A stretch of 64,000 nt of DNA from Staphylococcus piscifermentans (GTDB taxonomy: Bacteria; Bacillota; Bacilli; Staphylococcales; Staphylococcaceae). Location: contig NZ_LT906447.1 in NCBI RefSeq assembly GCF_900186985.1, positions 1,178,001-1,242,000 of the forward strand, in the 5' to 3' direction. Below, one piece after another: positions 1 to 8,795 of the stretch; position 1 is the stretch's first letter; the number at the start of each line of letters is the position of its first letter. Made by a program: the position numbers and the translations under genes. The notes under the pieces are model-generated. The model was not told the origin of the DNA. It made no database searches and saw only the letters and a program-made list of their open reading frames with translations.

Positions 1-654
1 GAGGACGGGAATTTCTTCACTAAATATAGTTCTTTCTTTATAACTGGTATTAAAAACACGATATTGATTTCGATTGTGGGAGTAGTTTTAGGGGCATTCT
101 TTGGTGCTTTACTAGCTTTAATGAAATTAAGCTCCTTCAAACCTTTAAAATGGTTAGCAACTATTTATATTGAGTTTATCAGAGGTACACCGTTGCTGGT
201 ACAAGTATTCTTAGTCTTCTTCGGAACAACAGCAGCTCTTGGATTGAATATATCTGCGATGATATGCGGGATGATAGCGATGGTAGTTAACTGTGCAGCT
301 TATATCGCTGAGATTATAAGAGCGGGTATTAATGCTGTTGATAAAGGGCAAACCGAAGCGGCAAGAAGCTTAGGATTAAGTTATGGTCAAACTATGAAAA
401 CTATTATTTTGCCTCAAGCTATTAAGAACATCTTGCCGGCTTTAGGTAATGAATTTGTAACTGTAATTAAAGAATCGTCAATTGTATCTGTTATTGGTGT
501 AAGTGAAATTATGTTCAATGCGCAAGTGGTTCAAGGAGCATCTTTCGATCCATTTACACCTTTGTTAGTTGCAGCAATCTTATACTTCATTTTGACATTT
601 GTATTGTCTAGAGTGATGTATTTCTTTGAAGGGAGAATGAAAGTCAGTGATTAA
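1..654 (+). CDS. glnP: Glutamine-type amino-acid ABC transporter, permease domain (5' end outside window)
   Basis: The reading frame is open from base 1, so this is the C-terminal part of a larger protein. It has several hydrophobic membrane segments and the permease EAA loop ([12 protein letters not shown] followed by an ILP...LP pattern), which docks the ATPase. In staphylococci GlnP is usually a fusion of a substrate-binding domain and a permease; only the permease part is visible here. It overlaps glnQ by 8 bases, so the two are co-translated. An importer of glutamine or a related polar amino acid is the family expectation; the substrate is inferred. Confidence 0.85.
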   Translation, partial: EDGNFFTKYSSFFITGIKNTILISIVGVVLGAFFGALLALMKLSSFKPLKWLATIYIEFIRGTPLLVQVFLVFFGTTAALGLNISAMICGMIAMVVNCAAYIAEIIRAGINAVDKGQTEAARSLGLSYGQTMKTIILPQAIKNILPALGNEFVTVIKESSIVSVIGVSEIMFNAQVVQGASFDPFTPLLVAAILYFILTFVLSRVMYFFEGRMKVSD

Positions 655-1372
655 TATTAAGAAACTCAAAAAAAGTTATGGCACCAATGAAGTATTAAAA
701 GGAATTGATTTAGAGGTCGACAATGGTGAGGTTGTGGCTATCATTGGACCTTCTGGAGGCGGTAAGAGTACATTATTAAGATGTATTAATTTGCTTGAAC
801 AACCAGACGATGGAGAGATTATCTTTGAAGGCAATAATATTTTGAATAAAGATGTTAAACTCAATGATTTACGTCAAAAAATGGGAATGGTATTTCAAAA
901 CTTTAATCTTTTTCCACATAAAACAGTAATTGAAAATGTGATGCTAGCTCCTCATTTATTAAAAAAGGACTCAACTGCAAATCTGAAAAAAGAAGCTTTG
1001 GAACTATTGAAAAAAGTAGGTCTGGAAGATAAAGGCGACAGTTATCCATCTCAGTTATCTGGTGGACAGAAACAAAGGGTTGCAATCGCCAGAGCTTTAG
1101 CAATGCATCCAGAGGTCTTACTATTTGATGAACCTACTTCAGCATTAGATCCAGAGGTAGTTGGTGATGTATTACAAGTTATGAAAGAATTAGCTAAAGA
1201 GGGAATGACCATGGTAGTTGTAACACATGAAATGGGATTCGCTCACGATGTCAGTAACAAGGTAGTATTTATGGCAGATGGGGTAGTTGCAGAATCAGGA
1301 TCACCATCAGAAATCTTTGAGCATCCTACACACGAAAGAACAAAGCAATTTTTGCAACGCGTACTTAATTAA
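647..1372 (+). CDS. glnQ: Glutamine-type amino-acid ABC transporter, ATP-binding protein
   Basis: The protein has 241 residues, the usual size for polar-amino-acid transporter ATPases. Walker A (GPSGGGKST) is at about residues 34-42, followed by the Q-loop, the signature LSGGQKQR, Walker B with [11 protein letters not shown], and the switch histidine in VVVTHEMGF. The start is GTG inside the end of glnP (8-base overlap). It powers the upstream permease at the inner face of the membrane. A strong intrinsic terminator follows, closing the operon. Confidence 0.93.
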   Translation: MINIKKLKKSYGTNEVLKGIDLEVDNGEVVAIIGPSGGGKSTLLRCINLLEQPDDGEIIFEGNNILNKDVKLNDLRQKMGMVFQNFNLFPHKTVIENVMLAPHLLKKDSTANLKKEALELLKKVGLEDKGDSYPSQLSGGQKQRVAIARALAMHPEVLLFDEPTSALDPEVVGDVLQVMKELAKEGMTMVVVTHEMGFAHDVSNKVVFMADGVVAESGSPSEIFEHPTHERTKQFLQRVLN

Positions 1373-1397
1373 GTTTATAAAATAATTTTTCATAAAG

Positions 1398-1433
1398 ACT
1401 GAGACATAAAATAAATGTCTCAGTTTGTTTTTG
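1398..1433 (+). terminator. Intrinsic terminator after glnPQ
   Basis: A perfect 10-bp stem (ACTGAGACAT / ATGTCTCAGT) with a 7-nt loop is followed by a T-rich run. Confidence 0.9.
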
Positions 1434-1499
1434 AATTAATTCCTCGAAGTATTGCAAGATGTGTTAAAATACAAAATGGACGATTTAAATGGAGGCACT

Positions 1500-2627
1500 A
1501 TGTTGGACTATAAACAATTAAAAAAAGATATTATTGAATATGCCTATCAGATTGGAATTGACAGCATAGGATTCACAACAGCAGATCCATTTGATGAATT
1601 AAAGCAAAAGTTAGTAGAGTATCACGCTAAAGGTTATGCTTCAGGTTTTGAAGAGTCTGATATCGATTTACGTGTAGACCCTAAACTATCTATGCCGACT
1701 GCACGCTCTATTATTGCAATTGCAGTAGGGTATCCGAATAAATTGAAAGGTGCGCCGCGTAGTACCCGAGGAGACCGCAGAGGAATGTTTGCAAGAGCTT
1801 CATGGGGTCAAGATTATCATACGATAATGCGTAAACGCTTGGACAAACTTTCTGAATATATACAAGAACGTGTGCCGGACGTTGAAATGATGTCGATGGT
1901 AGATACGGGTGTGCTATCAGATAGAGCTGTAGCTGAAAGAGCAGGACTTGGTTATACAGGCAGAAACGGTTTCGTCATTAATCCTGATTTAGGAACATGG
2001 ACTTATTTAGGAGAAATGCTTGTCAGTATTCCTTTTGAACCGGATGACCCATTGCTAGACAGTTGCGGTGATTGCACCATTTGTGTAGACAGATGTCCAA
2101 CGGGAGCATTAGTAGGCGATGGTCAACTGAACAGCCAGAAGTGCATCAGTTTTTTAACACAGACAAAGGGTTACCTTCCTGACGAGTATCGTTCTAAAAT
2201 AGGTAATCGACTCTACGGCTGTGATACTTGTCAGCAAGTATGTCCTAGAAATCGAGGTATCAACACAGAGCATGATGATATTGTATTGGAACCTGAAATT
2301 TTGAAACCACGACTGATTCCTCTATTGCAAATGAGTAATAAAGAATTTAAAAACACCTATGGTCATTTGGCAGGAGCTTGGCGTGGCAAAAAACCGATAC
2401 AACGTAATGCGATTATTGCCTTAGCACACTTTAAAGAAGAAGCTGCAGTTCCAGAGTTGAAAGAAGTAGCCTTGAATGATGCAAGGCCGATGATTAGGGG
2501 AACAGCTTATTGGGCAATTGGACAAATTGCTGGTGAGGCAGAACGTGAATTTATAGAAGCACAGCTTGAAACAGAAATTGAAGAAGTACGAGCAGAAATG
2601 CTAAAAGGATTAGAAAAGAGGAATTAA
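1500..2627 (+). CDS. queG: Epoxyqueuosine reductase QueG
   Basis: It catalyses the last step of queuosine synthesis in tRNA, a cobalamin-dependent reduction of epoxyqueuosine. Two 4Fe-4S cysteine clusters are visible: C189-C192-C195-C199 (CGDCTICVDRCP) and C241-C244-C248 (CDTCQQVCP), with C215 between them. The conserved VDTGVLSDRAVAERAG stretch around residues 135-150 carries the catalytic aspartate region. The C-terminal part looks like HEAT-type helical repeats (ARPMIRGTAYWAIGQIAG). The ATG at 1500 is chosen because GGAGG lies directly upstream; in-frame codons extend further 5' without a ribosome site. Six bases separate it from trmL. Confidence 0.92.
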   Translation: MLDYKQLKKDIIEYAYQIGIDSIGFTTADPFDELKQKLVEYHAKGYASGFEESDIDLRVDPKLSMPTARSIIAIAVGYPNKLKGAPRSTRGDRRGMFARASWGQDYHTIMRKRLDKLSEYIQERVPDVEMMSMVDTGVLSDRAVAERAGLGYTGRNGFVINPDLGTWTYLGEMLVSIPFEPDDPLLDSCGDCTICVDRCPTGALVGDGQLNSQKCISFLTQTKGYLPDEYRSKIGNRLYGCDTCQQVCPRNRGINTEHDDIVLEPEILKPRLIPLLQMSNKEFKNTYGHLAGAWRGKKPIQRNAIIALAHFKEEAAVPELKEVALNDARPMIRGTAYWAIGQIAGEAEREFIEAQLETEIEEVRAEMLKGLEKRN

Positions 2628-2633
2628 GTAAGA

Positions 2634-3104
2634 ATGACAAATCATGTTGTATTATTTCAACCGGAAATTCCTGCGAATACAGGAAATATAGCAAGAACGT
2701 GTGCAGGAACAGATACGCATCTGCACCTGATCAAGCCATTAGGTTTCAGTACAGATGACAAAATGTTGAAACGTGCAGGATTAGACTATTGGGAACACGT
2801 TAATATTACTTATTATGAAAATATTGAAGAATTCTTTGAACAGACTGAAGGTCATTATTATTTAATTACGAAATTTGGATCAACTACATTCACAGATTTT
2901 GATTATTCAAATCCAGATGAGGAACATTATTTTGTATTCGGTCGCGAAACAACTGGCTTACCTGATTGGGTGAAGGAAAAGTATCACGACACTGCTTTAA
3001 GAATTCCAATGAATGATCATATACGTTCTTTAAATTTATCTAATACAGCAGCAATTTTAGTTTATGAAGCGTTAAGACAACAGCATTATCCAAATATGCA
3101 ATAA
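2634..3104 (+). CDS. trmL: tRNA (cytidine/uridine-2'-O-)-methyltransferase TrmL (SpoU/SPOUT family)
   Basis: This is a compact 156-residue SPOUT methyltransferase. Family motifs are NTGNIARTCAGT near the N-terminus, FGRETTGLP in the middle and IPMNDHIRSLNLSNTAAILVYEALRQ at the C-terminus, which form the knotted SAM-binding site. TrmL methylates the ribose of position 34 in certain tRNA-Leu isoacceptors. It sits immediately after queG, another wobble-position modification gene, so the pair is probably one transcript. Confidence 0.9.
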   Translation: MTNHVVLFQPEIPANTGNIARTCAGTDTHLHLIKPLGFSTDDKMLKRAGLDYWEHVNITYYENIEEFFEQTEGHYYLITKFGSTTFTDFDYSNPDEEHYFVFGRETTGLPDWVKEKYHDTALRIPMNDHIRSLNLSNTAAILVYEALRQQHYPNMQ

Positions 3105-3346
3105 TAAAAACACTGAATCTAATGCAATATTAGAGTGTTATCGTTATAATTAAGAGGAACGTGTTAAGTACGTTAGGAGTTTATATATAATTCTGATAGG
3201 GTAAATGAAATATCAATGAATATACTTGCGAGACTCACTCTCGCGTTATTAATCATTGGAGTATCGGTATGATGCCGTTCGCCGTTATGATAATCATTAG
3301 ATAGAATCTATCAACTAACCGAGAACAATTAGAGGAGTGTACATTT
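3105..3346 (+). promoter_or_regulatory. Long structured leader upstream of the NagB-like gene
   Basis: The 242 bases between trmL and the next gene carry dense inverted repeats. CAATGA (3214-3219) can pair with TCATTG (3253-3258), enclosing a GCGAGA/TCTCGC hairpin (3228-3244). TCGGT (3264-3268) can pair with ACCGA (3318-3322), enclosing GATAG/CTATC (3300-3312). CGG/CCG (3265-3277) offers an alternative pairing. A TATAAT hexamer is present near 3145. The folding suggests a cis-regulatory RNA leader or a small RNA. I recognise no known riboswitch class. Confidence 0.45.
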
Positions 3347-3946
3347 ATGGCAATGAACTTTAAAGTATTTCCAACAGCAGATACAACTGCACGTTATGCT
3401 GCAGATATAATTAGAAAACAATTCAATAACAATCCTACTACTATTATGGGTGTACATTTAGCAGACGACCATGCACCTGTACTTGAAGATTTAAAACAAA
3501 ATGTTTTACGTCATCCAGTAGATTTCAGTCAAATTAATATTTTTGATTATGATGACAACAAGTCATATTATGAAACTTTAGGTGTTCCTGCAACTCAAAT
3601 TTATGAATTATCATATAATGATAATCCGGTTGAAAAAATTGAAGAAGATATTAAATCTAAAGAAAATAAAGCTAAATTCACTATGCAAGTGGTTTCTATC
3701 AATACCAAAGGTAAATTAGATGTATCTGTTAAAACAGGTTTAATGCCTGCTAGAGAAATTGTGCTTGTTGTGACAGGTGCTGAAAAGGCAGAACTTGTTA
3801 AAAAGTTATATGGAGAAAATGGTAACTCAAGCTATGTACCTTCAGACTTAAAAGCACATCGTATGGTTAATGTACTTTTAGATGAAGCGGCAGCAGAAGG
3901 TTTACCTGAAGATGTACGTCAATATTTCACTGAACGTTTCGCATAA
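3347..3946 (+). CDS. NagB/6-phosphogluconolactonase-like sugar-phosphate isomerase family protein
   Basis: The protein has 199 residues. It resembles the short staphylococcal relatives of glucosamine-6-phosphate deaminase and 6-phosphogluconolactonase. Supporting stretches are PTTIMGVHL near residue 31, a central TMQVVSIN, and GLMPAREIVLVVTGAEKAELVKKLYG towards the C-terminus, which matches the family's metabolite-recognition loop. It is shorter than canonical NagB (about 240-250), so the substrate cannot be assigned. It has a strong ribosome site (GAGGAGTG), stands alone and is followed by a hairpin terminator. Confidence 0.6.
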   Translation: MAMNFKVFPTADTTARYAADIIRKQFNNNPTTIMGVHLADDHAPVLEDLKQNVLRHPVDFSQINIFDYDDNKSYYETLGVPATQIYELSYNDNPVEKIEEDIKSKENKAKFTMQVVSINTKGKLDVSVKTGLMPAREIVLVVTGAEKAELVKKLYGENGNSSYVPSDLKAHRMVNVLLDEAAAEGLPEDVRQYFTERFA

Positions 3947-3966
3947 TATTAGATTTAACGGTAATT

Positions 3967-4015
3967 ATCCGACAGTTGTTTGATGAACCCATCTAAGCAA
4001 TTGCCGGATTTTTAT
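3967..4015 (+). terminator. Terminator after the NagB-like gene
   Basis: An imperfect stem (ATCCGACAGTTG / CAATTGCCGGAT) is followed by TTTTTATTT. Confidence 0.7.
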
Positions 4016-4074
4016 TTGTGTTCATTACATTTTTCGTTTATATTTTAAGAAGTGATTATTTAGAGAAAGGAATT

Positions 4075-4500
4075 ATGAAAGTAATGCAAAACTTACATAG
4101 ATATTGGAAACTTTTAATGATATTGACTGTGATATTAGGTTTGATCTCTATCAAAGGTTTTCCAATAGCATTAGGCGCACTCTACTTGCCTGTTTTATTC
4201 CGAGTAGTGAAACTACAAATGAATTTATCTAAAGGATTGATTAATGAAAGAGATCCGAAAATTTTTATTAAAAGTAACCAAAAAGGGGTTGTTATCAGTG
4301 TCGTGTGCTGCATTGCAATTACCTATATTTTGATGAAAGCGATAAGTGATTTTTACGCTGGTCTGACTGGATTTTTAGGTGCTTTAGTTGCTATCAGTCC
4401 TGTAACTCTGGCGATTAGTATTATCTTATATATTATCTCTGCAATAGCTGTAATACAAGCAGTGAAAATTCATTTTGCCAATGCACAGAATGTAGAATAA
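4075..4500 (+). CDS. Hypothetical membrane protein, 141 aa
   Basis: No recognised family. The protein is hydrophobic with about four membrane segments: an N-terminal pair around LLMILTVILGLISI and ALGALYLPVLF, then VVISVVCCIAITYIL and a C-terminal pair. A short charged loop (NERDPKIFIKSNQKG) lies in the middle. The ATG at 4075 is preferred because AGAAAGGAATT precedes it; the frame extends upstream without a ribosome site. It sits alone between two terminators. Confidence 0.6.
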   Translation: MKVMQNLHRYWKLLMILTVILGLISIKGFPIALGALYLPVLFRVVKLQMNLSKGLINERDPKIFIKSNQKGVVISVVCCIAITYILMKAISDFYAGLTGFLGALVAISPVTLAISIILYIISAIAVIQAVKIHFANAQNVE

Positions 4501-4505
4501 TGATC

Positions 4506-4544
4506 AACTGAGTTTGAAACTTACAGGTTTCGGCTCAGTTTTTT
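4506..4544 (+). terminator. Terminator after the 141-aa membrane protein
   Basis: AACTGAG and CTCAGTT enclose an inner GAAAC/GTTTC stem, followed by a run of T. Confidence 0.88.
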
Positions 4545-4583
4545 GTTACAAAATGCAATTTTCAGAGCATTTTGAACCATATA

Positions 4584-4597
4584 TGAAAGCGTTAACG
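4584..4597. promoter_or_regulatory. Candidate cre (CcpA) site upstream of fumC
   Basis: TGAAAGCGTTAACG matches the cre consensus TGWAARCGYTWNCW at all positions but the last. It lies upstream of a TATACT -10 hexamer (4630-4635) and about 75-90 bases before the fumC start. Carbon-catabolite control of this TCA-cycle gene is expected; binding is inferred. Confidence 0.65.
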
Positions 4598-4672
4598 CAA
4601 TAGAGATTTTATTTAAAATAATTTAATGCTATACTGAGGTTAAACACCACTCATAAAGGGGAGAAAAGTCAA

Positions 4673-6061
4673 ATGTCAGTAAGAATTGAACATGATACTT
4701 TTGGAGAAATTGAAGTACCTGGAGATAAATTCTGGGGTGCACAAACAGAACGAAGCAAACGTAATTTCCCAGTAGGTAAAGAACGTATGCCTATTGAGGT
4801 TGTTTATGGATTTGCACAATTAAAACGCGCAGCAGCTTTAGCCAATTTTGATTTAGGCAAACTTAGCGAAGCAAAAAAAGATGCGATTGTATTTGCATGT
4901 GACCGAGTAATTAAAGGGGAATTAGATGAACACTTCCCGTTAGTTGTATGGCAAACAGGAAGCGGTACACAAAGCAATATGAACGTGAATGAAGTTGTAA
5001 GTTACGTTGCGAATGACTATTTGAAAAAACACGGCAGTGACGAAACTGTACATCCAAATGATGATGTGAATAAATCTCAAAGTTCAAACGATACTTTCCC
5101 AACAGCAATGCACGTTGCTTTGTATCATGAAATTGAATCAAATCTTGAGCCAGCATTGAAGCAACTACGCGATACTTTTGAGAAAAAAGAAAAAGACTTC
5201 CACGATATCATCAAAATCGGACGTACGCACTTGCAAGATGCGACACCGATTCGTTTAGGCCAAGAAATCAGCGGATGGCGCTATATGTTAGATAAATGTG
5301 ATGAATTATTAAAAGAATCCAAAGCACATTTATTAAATTTAGCAATCGGCGGAACTGCAGTAGGGACAGGTATTAATGCGCATCCTGAATTCGGTGATCG
5401 TGTTGCTGAAAAAATCAAAGAAAATACAGGTTATCCATTTGTTTCTTCAGAAAACAAATTCCACGCATTAACTTCACATGATGAAGTTGTGCAATTACAT
5501 GGTTCATTAAAAGCACTTGCTGCTGACTTAATGAAAATTGGCAATGATGTACGTTGGTTAGCTTCTGGTCCACGTGCTGGGCTTGCAGAAATCAGCATTC
5601 CAGAAAACGAACCAGGTTCATCTATTATGCCAGGTAAAGTCAATCCGACACAATGTGAAATGTTGACAATGGTTGCTGTACAAGTGATGGGTAACGACAC
5701 AGTTGTCGGAATCGCTGCTTCACAAGGTAACTTTGAATTGAATGTATTCAAACCAGTCATTATGGATAATACATTACAATCTATTTATCTTTTAGCAGAT
5801 GGAATGAGAACATTTGATCAAAACTGTGCACAAGGTATTGAACCTATTGAAGAAAATATTGATCAATACTTAAATCGTTCACTGATGTTAGTCACTGCTT
5901 TAAATCCACATATCGGTTATGAGAAAGCAGCTTCAATTGCTAAAAATGCACATAAAAAAGGCATTACATTGAAACAATCTGCAATTGATTCTGGCTATTT
6001 AACAGAAGAACAATTTGACGAATGGATCAAACCGGAAAACATGGTTGAACCTAAAGAATAG
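4673..6061 (+). CDS. fumC: Class II fumarate hydratase
   Basis: It interconverts fumarate and malate in the TCA cycle, in the cytosol. The 462-residue length is normal. Family motifs are NMNVNEV, the THLQDATP substrate loop and the superfamily signature [15 protein letters not shown]. No iron-sulfur cysteines are expected for class II. The ribosome site GGGGAGAAA is well placed. A cre-like site lies upstream and a very strong terminator follows. In S. aureus fumC likewise neighbours the airSR locus. Confidence 0.96.
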   Translation: MSVRIEHDTFGEIEVPGDKFWGAQTERSKRNFPVGKERMPIEVVYGFAQLKRAAALANFDLGKLSEAKKDAIVFACDRVIKGELDEHFPLVVWQTGSGTQSNMNVNEVVSYVANDYLKKHGSDETVHPNDDVNKSQSSNDTFPTAMHVALYHEIESNLEPALKQLRDTFEKKEKDFHDIIKIGRTHLQDATPIRLGQEISGWRYMLDKCDELLKESKAHLLNLAIGGTAVGTGINAHPEFGDRVAEKIKENTGYPFVSSENKFHALTSHDEVVQLHGSLKALAADLMKIGNDVRWLASGPRAGLAEISIPENEPGSSIMPGKVNPTQCEMLTMVAVQVMGNDTVVGIAASQGNFELNVFKPVIMDNTLQSIYLLADGMRTFDQNCAQGIEPIEENIDQYLNRSLMLVTALNPHIGYEKAASIAKNAHKKGITLKQSAIDSGYLTEEQFDEWIKPENMVEPKE

Positions 6062-6070
6062 GATACATTA

Positions 6071-6114
6071 AAGGGAGTCTTGGATATTATTTTGTCCAAG
6101 ACTCCCTTTTTTTT
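6071..6114 (+). terminator. Strong intrinsic terminator after fumC
   Basis: AAGGGAGTCTTGGA pairs perfectly with TCCAAGACTCCCTT (6095-6108), followed by a long T run. The related terminator at 37931 precedes the second copy of the dispersed repeat described at 6122. Confidence 0.93.
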
Positions 6115-6121
6115 CTGAATT

Positions 6122-6240
6122 GGCAGTAGCTATCTGAATAGAAAATGCGCTTGTTCCAAGCTTTTTTCTATCCTAGTTAGCCTTGCCGGGGCAGAACAAC
6201 GAAATAATTTTAGACTATGTTATTTCTGTTCTGCTCCCTT
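6122..6240. repeat. Dispersed intergenic repeat, copy 1 (convergent fumC / pseudouridine synthase)
   Basis: The core 6122-6196 aligns with 37971-38045 with about six differences in 75 bases. It contains a long imperfect hairpin: TAGAAAA ... GCTTG / CAAGC ... TTTTCTA, flanked by GGCAG.AGCTA and TTAGCC..GCC. It is followed by a second hairpin (GGGGCAGAAC.. / ..GTTCTGCTCC) that serves as terminator for the minus-strand gene. Copy 2 occupies the same kind of convergent site. Confidence 0.8.
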
Positions 6241-6241
6241 T

Positions 6242-7066
6242 TTACTTATCATCTAAAGAAACGGAAATTTTTTCTTTAGTAAGCGGATGTGTGAATTCAA
6301 TTTGGTGACTGTGCAATTGTAATTGTCTTAATTTAGAATCACCATACAGTGGATCTCCTAATACAGGATGGCCAATCGCTGCCAAGTGTACACGAATCTG
6401 GTGTGTGCGTCCTGTATCAAGTTTAATATCTAGCTCACATTCATTCTCTTTTATCATTTTAGAATCTAAAATATGAGTGATTGCGCGTTGACCAGTTGAC
6501 GAAACACGTCTGCGATTAGCGTGAAATTTATCTTTGCCTATAGGTTGATCAATCGTTTGAGGCTTCAACGGTAGTTGGCTTTTAACACGTGCTTTGTAAA
6601 TTCTAGAAATTTGGTTCTCTTCCAACATCCGATCGAGTAATTTTTTCATCAATGGATTTTTAGCAACTATCAACAAGCCGACAGTTTCTTGGTCCAAACG
6701 ATGAATCGGTTCAGCATAGTCGCTGTCGAGAGTGTAAATCACATGATTCATCAAGGTATTACTTTCTTTTAAGTCATTAGGATGGGTTTTGACACCTTTA
6801 GGTTTCTTAATAATGGCAAGATCATTATCTTCATAAAACACTTCAGCATAACGGTAACTTGGCAAATAATTGCTTTTTTCATCAGGAGTCGGAATGAAAA
6901 CAAGATCATCTTTATGCACTTTATCCGTTAATTTAGCTTCGTTATTATTAATTTTAATTTCTTTAGACATATTCAGTTGATGCAATTCTTTTTTCGGTAA
7001 TTTAACATCTTGAAAAATTTCTCTTAAAGAATAATCATTATATTGTTCAGGTACTTTAAATTCCAT
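6242..7066 (-). CDS. RluA-family pseudouridine synthase
   Basis: It isomerises uridine to pseudouridine in rRNA or tRNA. The catalytic motif HRLDQETVGLLIVAKN, with the essential aspartate, is intact, as is the later RTHQIRVHLAAIGHPVLGD motif. The 274-residue length fits the RluD/YhcT-like group. The N-terminal 60 residues may act as a small RNA-binding region. The exact target base is unknown, so no gene symbol is given. It is convergent with fumC. Confidence 0.88.
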   Translation of the reverse strand: MEFKVPEQYNDYSLREIFQDVKLPKKELHQLNMSKEIKINNNEAKLTDKVHKDDLVFIPTPDEKSNYLPSYRYAEVFYEDNDLAIIKKPKGVKTHPNDLKESNTLMNHVIYTLDSDYAEPIHRLDQETVGLLIVAKNPLMKKLLDRMLEENQISRIYKARVKSQLPLKPQTIDQPIGKDKFHANRRRVSSTGQRAITHILDSKMIKENECELDIKLDTGRTHQIRVHLAAIGHPVLGDPLYGDSKLRQLQLHSHQIEFTHPLTKEKISVSLDDK

Positions 7067-7122
7067 AGTTTCCTGCTACTAAAAACATATTCAAACGTCA
7101 TTAGAGAATTTCTCTTTTCACT

Positions 7123-7159
7123 GAGGTTGATTTCATTTGAAATCAGGTCTATGAACCTC
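7123..7159 (-). repeat. Candidate right-end hairpin of the IS200/IS605-type element
   Basis: GAGGTT (7123-7128) and AACCTC (7154-7159) bracket a second perfect inverted repeat, GATTTCA / TGAAATC (7129-7144). Position about 100-140 bases beyond the tnpB stop, on the tnpB 3' side, matches where the transposon right end and the scaffold of the omega-RNA are found in this family. The exact element end cannot be fixed without an empty site. Confidence 0.5.
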
Positions 7160-7281
7160 TCCCAGAGCGTTACTTCCGATGTAGCCCACCGTAGTTTGAA
7201 ACTTTATCTATACATTTAAATTGTGTGATAACCTTTTAGTAGTTTTCCTTTCATTGTTTTATTACACTATCACGGTGTAAT
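7145..7281 (-). ncRNA. Candidate omega-RNA (TnpB guide RNA scaffold), boundaries approximate
   Basis: In TnpB systems the guide RNA overlaps the 3' end of tnpB and runs into the right end. Here, on the minus strand, a 7-bp hairpin (ATTACAC / GTGTAAT, 7261-7281) spans the tnpB stop codon. It is followed by a comparatively GC-rich gene-free stretch ending in the nested hairpin at 7123-7159. The guide would be the flanking sequence just below about 7123. This is inferred from family architecture, not from a sequence match. Confidence 0.4.
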
Positions 7282-8371
7282 CTGTTGCTTGTTTCAAATT
7301 TATACTGGCATTGATATCTCTGTCCTTCTTCATTCCGCAATGATTACAATAATACTTTCTTTGATTCAAAGGCATAGGTTGTATGTGATCGCAATCAGAA
7401 CATATTTGACTGGATGGATAAAATCTGTCGACTTGGCGTAATTCAATACCATAATCTCGACATTTGATTTTCAACCATTCAATGATATAACCCAATCCAA
7501 TCTGTTGAAAACTATTGGCCAATCTTTTGTTTCTCATCATGCCTTTGATGTTCAAATTTTCAACGGTAATAAATTGCGGATTGGTGCGAACAATAGAGAG
7601 TATGCCTTTGCGTTTGATATCTTTTTTAATATTTTTAATACGTTTATATAATCTTTGTACTTTCAACAACTGTTTATACCAATTGCGAGAACCTTTTTTC
7701 TTTCTGGATAATTTTCGCTGCTGTCGTTTCAAAGATTTATCAAGTTTGATGATAATTTGATTCGTTTTGAAGCTTCTGATTTTTACACCGGAGGGTGTGA
7801 ATACAGCTTCTTTCAACCCTAGATCAATACCGATTCCCTCTGTCTGTTTCGGTTTGAAAATAGGGGGAGGCGGTTGATCAACTAATACCGACACATAATA
7901 TCTGTCATATTCTTTAACAATGGTGGCAGATTTTATATTATTTGTGGGAATGTATCCTTTTTCTTTTAATTTAATCCATCCCAGCTTCGGCAATTGGATT
8001 CGATGTCGTTGTATATGAATGGTACCGATCAAATAATAGCTTCCGACACCCGATTTCTTATTGAACTTCGGATAACCTTTTTGTTTTTTGAAAAACGTCT
8101 GATAAGCACGATGTGCATTCATAATAGATTGTTTGACAGCTTTGCTGGCACTTTGTTTAATCCAATGTTTATCCGGATGACTTGGAAGATATACATTGTT
8201 CATCCATTTGCTGAAGGCAAAACCGTTCATGTATGATTGTCCCGTTTTATGGAAATTTTGGTTAGTTTCGATAAATTTATTGTAAATCCAACAGCATGTG
8301 CCGATGGTTTGGTTGATGGTCTGACGTTGTTCAAAAGAAGGATTGATTTCGGTTTTATATGCTCTCAGCAT
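7262..8371 (-). CDS. tnpB: Solitary TnpB (IS200/IS605-family, IS1341-like RNA-guided nuclease)
   Basis: The 369-residue protein has an N-terminal helical domain, a RuvC-like nuclease and a zinc ribbon. The catalytic triad appears intact: D183 (GIGIDLGLKEA), E271 (FITVENLNIKG) and D352 (DRDINASIN). The zinc ligands are C324, C327, C342 and C345. The start MLRAYKTEI at 8371 is preferred because AGAGGGTGG lies just upstream; the frame extends further to 8416 without support. No tnpA transposase is nearby, so the element is non-autonomous or domesticated. It interrupts the usual staphylococcal order between fumC/pseudouridine synthase and airSR. Confidence 0.9.
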   Translation of the reverse strand: MLRAYKTEINPSFEQRQTINQTIGTCCWIYNKFIETNQNFHKTGQSYMNGFAFSKWMNNVYLPSHPDKHWIKQSASKAVKQSIMNAHRAYQTFFKKQKGYPKFNKKSGVGSYYLIGTIHIQRHRIQLPKLGWIKLKEKGYIPTNNIKSATIVKEYDRYYVSVLVDQPPPPIFKPKQTEGIGIDLGLKEAVFTPSGVKIRSFKTNQIIIKLDKSLKRQQRKLSRKKKGSRNWYKQLLKVQRLYKRIKNIKKDIKRKGILSIVRTNPQFITVENLNIKGMMRNKRLANSFQQIGLGYIIEWLKIKCRDYGIELRQVDRFYPSSQICSDCDHIQPMPLNQRKYYCNHCGMKKDRDINASINLKQATDYTVIV

Positions 8372-8795
8372 ATTCTGCCACCCTCTTTTTTCAATGGACC
8401 AAAACCATAGATACAACCGCTAAAAACAAGGATAGTTACGGTGTTGTGTTAAAACTTCCAATTGATTTTGTAATGTAATAGGTTGCGATGGGTTCGTAGT
8501 CCGACTGTATGCTATATATATACGATTAGATGGGTAGGAAACTGCACTTCCTAATTTTCCATTTATTTCTTTAGTCTTATACATGATTGTCGCCTCAATT
8601 CAATTATAAATAGGTTTGGGTATGTCTATAAACGTTTGATTATATTTTTAGTAACTGTCCTACTCCTCCCTCAATCATTAATACTAATCATAACATAATT
8701 AGGGCATAAAAACGCTTGGAAATAAGTAGAATGCTATCGTTCATTGTGATGAGAATGTATAATAAAGTAAAGTATTGATGATAAGGAGTGTACGC
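8372..8795. other. Intergenic region between tnpB and airS (presumed element left end and airS promoter)
   Basis: About 420 bases lie between the two divergent starts. The part next to tnpB presumably holds the left end of the IS element; I could not fix its boundary. AT-rich sequence after about 8600 precedes airS and contains its ribosome site (AAGGAG). I see no further gene. Confidence 0.4.

Noticed and set aside
3286..3301. Fur box before the NagB-like gene (TGATAATCATTAGAT)
   Set aside because: The left half matches well but the right half does not, and the site lies within the presumed transcribed leader.
3105..3346. T-box leader
   Set aside because: No recognisable T-box sequence or specifier arrangement; the downstream gene is not an aminoacyl-tRNA or amino-acid gene.
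8701..8716. cre-like sequence upstream of airS (TAAAAACGCTTGGA)
   Set aside because: Two mismatches, including conserved outer positions, make it weak.
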